DNA of 64,000 nucleotides from Rubrivivax sp. Its GTDB lineage: Bacteria > Pseudomonadota > Gammaproteobacteria > Burkholderiales > Burkholderiaceae_C. Within the stretch, counting starts at the first letter, position 1; every line of letters starts with the position of its first letter. Shown in pieces: positions 58,886 through 64,000 of the stretch. The stretch spans positions 1-64,000 of the forward strand of contig JAIXWM010000076.1 in the NCBI GenBank assembly GCA_027491255.1. Direction: 5' to 3'. A model generated the notes under the pieces. That model was not told the origin of the DNA. It did not search any database and saw only the letters and a list, made by a program, of their open reading frames with translations. The position numbers and the translations under genes were made by a program.

Positions 58886-59878
58886 ATGCGCATCATCGAC
58901 TCCCATTTCCACTGGTGGCCGCGCTCGGTGTTCGAGCAGACGCTGCAGCGCAGCACTTATCCGCGCGTCGAGCGCAACGCCAACGGCGGCTTCGACCTGT
59001 GCCGCAATCCCGGCGTCACAGGGCGATCGCGGCAGAACGCGGAATGGTTCGACCTCGACGAACAGCTCGCCCACATGGACGCGCTCGGGCATGAGGTGGA
59101 CGTGATCTGCTCGATCGGCCCGTTCTCGCTCTACTTCTCCGAGGTGCCGGCCGAGGAAGGCCGCGCCCTTGCGATGCGCTGGAACGAGGAGATGGCGGCC
59201 GCGCAGCGGCGCCATGCCGGCCGCGTGTGGGCCAGCGCCGCCCTGCCGCTGCAGGACACCGGCGTCGCGCTGGAGGTGCTGGAGCACGCGGCAGGCCTGG
59301 GCCTGGTCGGCGTCAACATCCCCGGCAGCGTCGGACCGCACGAGAACATCGACGCGCCGCGCCTGGAGCCGCTGTACGACCGCATCGAGGCACTCGGCCT
59401 GCCGATCTTCATGCACCCCACCGACGCCCAGTTCCCCGACATCCTGGAGGGCTACAACGGCGCCCTGTACTCGAGCCTGGGGCGGGTGATCGACGTCAGC
59501 GTGTCGGCCTACCGGCTGGTGCTGTCGGGCATCATGGAGCGCCACCCGAAGCTCAAGGTGGTGATGTCGCACACCGGCGGCGCCCTGCCCTACCAGGCCG
59601 GGCGCATGGACAAGAACTCGCAGCGGGCGAACCTGCCACGCACGCCCACCACCTACCTGCGGCGCATGTACACCGACACCGTGTCGCCGCACGCGATGGG
59701 CGTGCGCTTTGCCATCGAGTTCTACGGCGTCGAGCAGGTGATGTACGGCACCGACTATCCCTGCTGGAGCCCGGCGGCCTGCCTGAAGGTGCTCGAGGAG
59801 GTGGGGCTGTCGGCGGCGGACACGCAGAAGATCATGTACGACAACGCGCGCCGCTTCTTCAACCTGGACGCGCATTGA
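58886..59878 (+). CDS. Amidohydrolase-family protein, ACMSD-like
   Basis: 330 residues. Two ATGs lie in frame at 58880 and 58886; AGGAG is correctly spaced only for 58886. The N-terminal metal motif is DSHFHWW (His7, His9), with later ligands in FMHPTD, VMSHTGG and YGTDYPCWSP. This fits the 2-amino-3-carboxymuconate-6-semialdehyde decarboxylase-type branch, which decarboxylates or hydrolyses small acids. Final enzyme of the plus-strand operon and convergent with the second Bug gene. Confidence 0.9.
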   Translation: MRIIDSHFHWWPRSVFEQTLQRSTYPRVERNANGGFDLCRNPGVTGRSRQNAEWFDLDEQLAHMDALGHEVDVICSIGPFSLYFSEVPAEEGRALAMRWNEEMAAAQRRHAGRVWASAALPLQDTGVALEVLEHAAGLGLVGVNIPGSVGPHENIDAPRLEPLYDRIEALGLPIFMHPTDAQFPDILEGYNGALYSSLGRVIDVSVSAYRLVLSGIMERHPKLKVVMSHTGGALPYQAGRMDKNSQRANLPRTPTTYLRRMYTDTVSPHAMGVRFAIEFYGVEQVMYGTDYPCWSPAACLKVLEEVGLSAADTQKIMYDNARRFFNLDAH

Positions 59879-59930
59879 AGCAGTAAACGCGCGCCGGCAC
59901 CGGCGCGGCGCCCCTGCGCCAGGCTATTGG

Positions 59931-60959
59931 CTATTCCGGCGTGACGCCGGCCTTCTGCATCAGCTGCGCCATCACCGGCGTCTCGGCCTTGACCTGCGCG
60001 ATCAGCGCCTCGGGCGTCGAGGTCACGATCTGCACCCCCATCTGCGTCGCCCGCTCGCGCATCGCGGCCGACTTCAGCACGGTGGTGAACTCGCGGTGCA
60101 GGCGCTCCACCAGCGGCTTGGGCATGCCCGCGGGCCCGAAGAGCCCGAACCAGGGCAGCATCTCGAAGCCGGGCAGGCCGGCCTCGGCCACCGTCGGCAA
60201 CTCCGGCGCCTCCTCCGAGCGCTTGAGCGTCGCCGCAGCCATGACGCGCGCCTTGCCCTGCTTCACGTGGCTCATGCTGTTGTTGCCGTTGAAGAAGACG
60301 TCGATCTGGCCGGTCACCAGGGCATTGGTGGCCTCAGGCCCCCCCTTGAAGGGCACATGCAGCATGTCGACACCGGCCGAGGCCTTGAACATCTCGCCCA
60401 GCACATGCGAGGCCGTGACCGGCCCGATCGAGGCGAACGTGAGCTTGCCGGGCTGCCGCTTGGCCAGCGCAATCAACTCGGGCACGTTGCGCGCCGCCAG
60501 GTTGTTGCTGGTGTAGAGGTACATCGGCGTCACGAACAGCATCGTGATCGGCGTGAAGCTGGCGATCGGGTCGTAGGGCAGCTTCTTGCGCACGACCGGA
60601 TTGAGCACCAGGCCGCCCTGCGTCCCCAGGTACAGCGTGTAGCCGTCGGGCGCGGCGTTGGCGGCCAGCCCGGCGCTGATGATCTGGCTCGCGCCGGGCT
60701 TGTTGTCGATCACGATCGACTGCCCGAGCGAGGCCGTGAGCTGCTGCGCCACCACGCGCAGGAACAGGTCGCCGATGCTGCCCGGCGTGAACCCGACGAT
60801 GATGCGGATCGGCTTGCTCGGAAAGGCTTCCTGCGCGAACGCGGGCCCGCCCAGCGCGCCCAGGGTGGTGGCGGAGGCAGCGCGCAGCAGGTCGCGGCGC
60901 GCGATGCCGCTGCGGTGGCGCGCAGGCGGGGTGCCGTCCAGGACGGTGGTCGGGGGCAT
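59931..60959 (-). CDS. Bug (TctC-like) receptor facing the hydantoinase cluster
   Basis: 342 residues. A twin-arginine-like signal (GIARRDLLRAASATTLGAL) ends near AFAQE. Bug blocks: IRIIVGFTPGSIGDLFLRV, IVIDNKPGASQIISAG, PDGYTLYLGTQGG and MLHVPFKGGPEATNA. AGGAGA precedes the ATG. Its promoter has the same operator arrangement as the Bug gene at 50535, so both are likely induced together. No TctAB is linked. Confidence 0.92.
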   Translation of the reverse strand: MPPTTVLDGTPPARHRSGIARRDLLRAASATTLGALGGPAFAQEAFPSKPIRIIVGFTPGSIGDLFLRVVAQQLTASLGQSIVIDNKPGASQIISAGLAANAAPDGYTLYLGTQGGLVLNPVVRKKLPYDPIASFTPITMLFVTPMYLYTSNNLAARNVPELIALAKRQPGKLTFASIGPVTASHVLGEMFKASAGVDMLHVPFKGGPEATNALVTGQIDVFFNGNNSMSHVKQGKARVMAAATLKRSEEAPELPTVAEAGLPGFEMLPWFGLFGPAGMPKPLVERLHREFTTVLKSAAMRERATQMGVQIVTSTPEALIAQVKAETPVMAQLMQKAGVTPE

Positions 60960-61000
60960 GGGAGTCTCCTTGCTGGGGTCGGCGGTCCGCCCTGTTGCCT

Positions 61001-61068
61001 ATTTAACGTGCCTCGCAGCCTGCAGACAAGGCGGCGGGATGCTATGAGTCCATAGGGTCAGGACTATG
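61001..61068 (-). promoter_or_regulatory. Second copy of the LysR operator-promoter layout
   Basis: Read on the minus strand: CATAG (61068-61064), 8 nt, CTATG (61055-61051), 4 nt, CATAG (61046-61042), 12 nt, TTGTCT (61029-61024), 17 nt, TTAAAT (61006-61001). It lies upstream of the Bug gene starting at 60959. The first promoter differs only by 3 nt in place of 4 between the second and third half-sites, and in its -10 hexamer. Confidence 0.7.
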
Positions 61069-61089
61069 ACCCACGTCCCTCAGTCTCCC

Positions 61090-62754
61090 TCAGAGGAAGG
61101 CGCTTTCCTTGGACTGCCCGAGCCGCAGTACCGCGTAGACGCAGACCCCGGTGCACAGCAGCAGCAGGGTGGACAGCGCCGCGGCCACGCCGAACTCGCC
61201 GTCGAGCACGGCGACGAAGACCTTGACCGGCATCGTCGTCGTCGGCGCCGTGTACAGCAGCAGCGTCGACGACAGTTCGTTGATCGAGGTGATGAAGCTC
61301 ATCATCGCGCCGGCCAGGATGCCCGGCAGCATCAACGGCACCGTCACCGAAAGAAAGGCCTTGCGCGGCGAGGCGCCGAGGTTGACGGCGGCCTCCTCGA
61401 TCGAGGGCTTGATCTGGCGCAGCACCGCGGTGGAGGCCCGCACGCCGTAGGGCAGGCGGCGGATGAACATGATCAGCACGATCACCGTGGCCGTGCCGAC
61501 CAGGTCGATGGGCGGGCGATTGAACACCAGCAGGAAGCCGATGGCCATGACCACCCCGGGCACGACGTAGGGCACCATCAGGACGGCATCGAGCCAGGCC
61601 GACAGGCGGCTCTCACGGCGCACGATCAGGTAGGACATCATCGCCCCCACCGCGGTGATGCACAGCGTGGCCAGGCCGGCGTACCACAGCGTGTTGGCGA
61701 TCACGTCGGGCACTTCGTCGAGCACGCGCCGGTAGCTCGTCAGGCCGAAGGCGTCGAGGAAGACCGGACCCTTGGTCTCGAGCAGCGAGGTGTAGACCAC
61801 GACCGCAATCGGCAGCATCGCCAGCGCCACCACGCCCCAGCAGAACGCGTGCATCAGCAGGGCGTGCAGGCCACGGGGCTCGTGCACCAACGGGCGCTGG
61901 ATCAGCGAGCCCGCGTACTGCCGGTTGCGGATGCTCCAGCGCTGCAGCAGCACCGCCACCATCGAGATCACGATCATCAGCATCGAGATGCTCACCGCCA
62001 TGCTGGGCGTGCCGCCCATCTCCGAGGTGTACTGGTTGTAGGCCAAGGTGGACAGCGTGCGGATGCCTCGGCCGATGATCGACGGCGTGCCGAAATCCGC
62101 CAGCGAAAGCACGAAGCACAGGATGGCCGCGGCGCTGACCGCCGGCATCAGCAGCGGCAGCGTCACGCGGCGCAGGCGCTGCCACGGCGTGCAGCCCAGG
62201 TTGTGCGCCGCCTCCTCGAGCGAGCGGTTGACGTTCTTCAGCGCGCTGGCCGTCATCAGGTAGACGAAGGGGAAGAACTTCAGGCTGAACACCAGGATGA
62301 TGCCGTGCATGCCGTAGATCGTGGGCACCTGCAGGCCCAGGCCTCGGAGGGCCTGCGTCAGCCAGCCGTTGTTTCCGGCCACCACGATCCAGGAATACGC
62401 GCCGATGAAGGGCGGCGACACCAGCGCCAGCACCGCGCAGGTGGAGATCACGTGGCGCCCGCGGATCGTGTAGCGCGTGGTGAAGTAGGCCAGCGGGATG
62501 CCGAGCAGGCAAGCCCCGACCATGCCGCCGAGCCCGACCCAGACCGAGTTCAGCAGCGCACCCAGATAGTAGTGATGGGTCAACAGCTTGCGGTAGAACT
62601 CCAGCGTCACGCGGCCGGTGTCCGGGTCCACCAGGCCGATGCGCAGCACCTCCGTCAGGGGCCAGACCAGCAGCGCCGCCAGCAGCGCCACCGACAGCGC
62701 CATCGCGCCGGACCAGAAATCCAGCCGCCCGCGCGCCCGGGCCTGCCGGCTCAC
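61090..62754 (-). CDS. Fbp/Afu-type ABC transporter permease (two fused halves)
   Basis: 554 residues from GTG at 62754, which overlaps the ATPase stop by four bases (GTGA). About 12 membrane segments are expected. Two coupling motifs, EEAAHNLGCTPWQRLRRVTL and EEAAVNLGASPRKAFLSVTV, show the duplicated permease architecture of ferric iron (FbpB) and related 2-aminoethylphosphonate transporters. Substrate is not certain. Confidence 0.92.
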   Translation of the reverse strand: MSRQARARGRLDFWSGAMALSVALLAALLVWPLTEVLRIGLVDPDTGRVTLEFYRKLLTHHYYLGALLNSVWVGLGGMVGACLLGIPLAYFTTRYTIRGRHVISTCAVLALVSPPFIGAYSWIVVAGNNGWLTQALRGLGLQVPTIYGMHGIILVFSLKFFPFVYLMTASALKNVNRSLEEAAHNLGCTPWQRLRRVTLPLLMPAVSAAAILCFVLSLADFGTPSIIGRGIRTLSTLAYNQYTSEMGGTPSMAVSISMLMIVISMVAVLLQRWSIRNRQYAGSLIQRPLVHEPRGLHALLMHAFCWGVVALAMLPIAVVVYTSLLETKGPVFLDAFGLTSYRRVLDEVPDVIANTLWYAGLATLCITAVGAMMSYLIVRRESRLSAWLDAVLMVPYVVPGVVMAIGFLLVFNRPPIDLVGTATVIVLIMFIRRLPYGVRASTAVLRQIKPSIEEAAVNLGASPRKAFLSVTVPLMLPGILAGAMMSFITSINELSSTLLLYTAPTTTMPVKVFVAVLDGEFGVAAALSTLLLLCTGVCVYAVLRLGQSKESAFL

Positions 62755-63827
62755 GTCAGGCGCTCGCCGCCGGCGCCGGCGGCAAACCACATCAGGTCCT
62801 CGGGGCGCGCGTGCACGCAGGCCCGGTCACCGGCGCGCCACTCGGTGGCGTCGCTGTGGGCGCTGACGATGGCGTCGACCGCCAGGCCCTCGTCGGTGCG
62901 CAACTGCAACTGGATCTCGCGGCCGGTGAAGGTGGCGGTCTCGATGGCCGCGCCGCAGCCGGGCAGATCCTCGATCGGCGCGCGCGCGACGCGCAGCTTC
63001 TCGGGCCGCACCGCCAGCACGACGCGCTGCCCGGCGGCGGCCGAGCCGGGCGCGGCCCAGTCGCCACCGAGCCAGCGCACGGTGCCGCCCGCGCCCACCG
63101 CCAGCTCGCTGAAATGGTGCGCGCCGACGAAGGAGGCGACGAAGCGGTTGACCGGCTGGCGGTAGATCTCCCAGGGCGTGCCCACCTGTTGCACGCTGCC
63201 CTGGTTCATCACGCAGATCAGGTCGGACACCGAGAGCGCCTCTTCCTGGTCGTGCGTGACATAGATCGTGGTGATGCCCAGGCGGCGCTGCGTACGCCGG
63301 ATGTCCTGGCGCAGCTCGATGCGCAACTGCGCGTCCAGATTGGACAGCGGCTCGTCCATCAACAGCACCTTCGGGCGGATCACCAGCGCGCGCGCCAGGC
63401 CCACGCGCTGCTGCTGGCCGCCGCTGAGCTGGGCCGGCATGCGATCGCGCTGGTCCACCAGTTGCACCGTCTCGAGCACGGCGATCGCGCGCTCGTGCAT
63501 TTCCTGGCGCGGCAGCTTGCGCTGCACCAGACCGAAACAGACGTTGTCCCACACGCTCAGGTGCGGAAAGATCGCGTAGTCCTGGAACACCATGCCGACC
63601 TCGCGGCGCGAGGCGTGCATCTGCCCCAGCGCCACGTCGTCGAGCCGGATCTCGCCTGCGTCCTGGAAGTGGAAGCCGGCGATGGCGCGCAGCAGCGTGG
63701 TCTTGCCACAGCCGCTGGGCCCGAGCAGCGTGAAGAAGGTGCCCGAGGGGATGTCCAGGTCCACGTCGCGCAGGGCGCGATAGCTGCCGTAGGACTTCTG
63801 CAACCCTTCGATGCGTACGCGCGCCAT
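62751..63827 (-). CDS. Fbp/Pot-type ABC transporter ATP-binding protein
   Basis: 358 residues. Walker A GPSGCGKTTLLRA, Q-loop FQDYAIFPHLSV, signature LSGGQQQRVGLARA, Walker B VLLMDEPLSNLD, H-loop VTHDQEEAL, and a C-terminal TOBE domain (~270-350). ATPase for the permease encoded next. Substrate could be ferric iron or another small solute. Confidence 0.93.
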   Translation of the reverse strand: MARVRIEGLQKSYGSYRALRDVDLDIPSGTFFTLLGPSGCGKTTLLRAIAGFHFQDAGEIRLDDVALGQMHASRREVGMVFQDYAIFPHLSVWDNVCFGLVQRKLPRQEMHERAIAVLETVQLVDQRDRMPAQLSGGQQQRVGLARALVIRPKVLLMDEPLSNLDAQLRIELRQDIRRTQRRLGITTIYVTHDQEEALSVSDLICVMNQGSVQQVGTPWEIYRQPVNRFVASFVGAHHFSELAVGAGGTVRWLGGDWAAPGSAAAGQRVVLAVRPEKLRVARAPIEDLPGCGAAIETATFTGREIQLQLRTDEGLAVDAIVSAHSDATEWRAGDRACVHARPEDLMWFAAGAGGERLT

Positions 63828-63851
63828 GCCGCTACCCGGGCCTTCGCCGGC

Positions 63852-64000
63852 TCACTTCTTCTCGATCAGCAGGTCGTTCCACTTGCGCAGGATGCGCGCG
63901 CGGTTGTCGCCGGCCCAGGCCTGGTCGTAGGCGATCAGCTTGATCTGGCTCAGCGGCGTCAGCGCGGCGCTGGCGGCCACGTCCGGGCGCACGGGGCGGC
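63852..64000 (-). CDS. Probable ABC transporter substrate-binding protein (C-terminal end only)
   Basis: The last 48 codons of a minus-strand gene, ending in WAGDNRARILRKWNDLLIEKK just before the stop at 63852. The ending KWNDLL resembles Fbp-type binding proteins. It lies 24 bp upstream of the ATPase gene, the usual order binding protein-ATPase-permease. Most of the gene is outside the window. Confidence 0.7.
   Translation of the reverse strand, partial: RPVRPDVAASAALTPLSQIKLIAYDQAWAGDNRARILRKWNDLLIEKK

Noticed and set aside
61066..63165. Long plus-strand open frame over the Fbp permease and ATPase genes
   Set aside because: His/Gln/Arg-rich antisense shadow with no domain; both minus-strand genes are unambiguous.

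Overview
The window is strongly G+C-rich, densely packed chromosomal DNA with GC-biased third codon positions. It looks like a Burkholderiales betaproteobacterium, close to the Rubrivivax/Leptothrix/Comamonadaceae type. The reasons are the housekeeping block pyrG-kdsA-eno-ftsB, a Burkholderia-type general porin, and four Bug (TctC-like) periplasmic receptors. No rRNA, tRNA, insertion sequence, prophage or CRISPR array was seen. All statements about families rest on reading the translated sequence; no database search was run.

Layout. (1) 1-5033, minus strand: a circularly permuted ATP-grasp protein (cut by the window edge) downstream of a transglutaminase/DUF2126 protein. (2) 5222-9987: a beta-hydroxyacid dehydrogenase, then a PhnD-like binding protein paired with a large hybrid histidine kinase. 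(3) 10022-14914: a YgiQ radical SAM protein divergent from a porin, then an APH-fold kinase. (4) 14958-17941, minus: PRPP-synthetase-like protein, FadD-type acyl-CoA ligase and a GYD-domain protein. (5) 18278-22431: a stress-type group of Hsp20, Lon-family protease, glycine-zipper lipoprotein and CBS-domain protein. (6) 22527-26768: a CheB-CheR-PAS fusion divergent from a soluble NarX-like kinase and its response regulator.

(7) 26854-33681: an operon alternating Bug receptor and sulfatase (two of each), divergent from a FadR-type GntR regulator, with two operator-like palindromes between them. (8) 33923-39664: a complete Dpp/Opp-type ABC transporter behind a sigma-54-like promoter. (9) 39800-44650: pyrG, kdsA, eno, ftsB and a small unknown protein. 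(10) 44660-49392: a DadA-like oxidase, a HyuB protein carrying a HyuA fragment, a HAD dehalogenase and a flavodoxin-fold reductase. (11) 49514-60959: a LysR regulator and a catabolic cluster of Bug, HyuA, HyuB, two metal-ligand-poor M24 proteins, MmgE/PrpD, amidohydrolase and a second Bug receptor facing inward. (12) 61090-64000, minus: an Fbp-type ABC transporter.

The most interesting signal is in region 11. The promoters of the two Bug genes that bracket the cluster share the same layout: CATAG, 8 nt, CTATG, 3 or 4 nt, CATAG, 12 nt, TTGTCT, 17 nt, then a -10-like hexamer. This predicts that one LysR regulator controls both ends. The gene set suggests uptake and breakdown of an unidentified cyclic amide or related compound.
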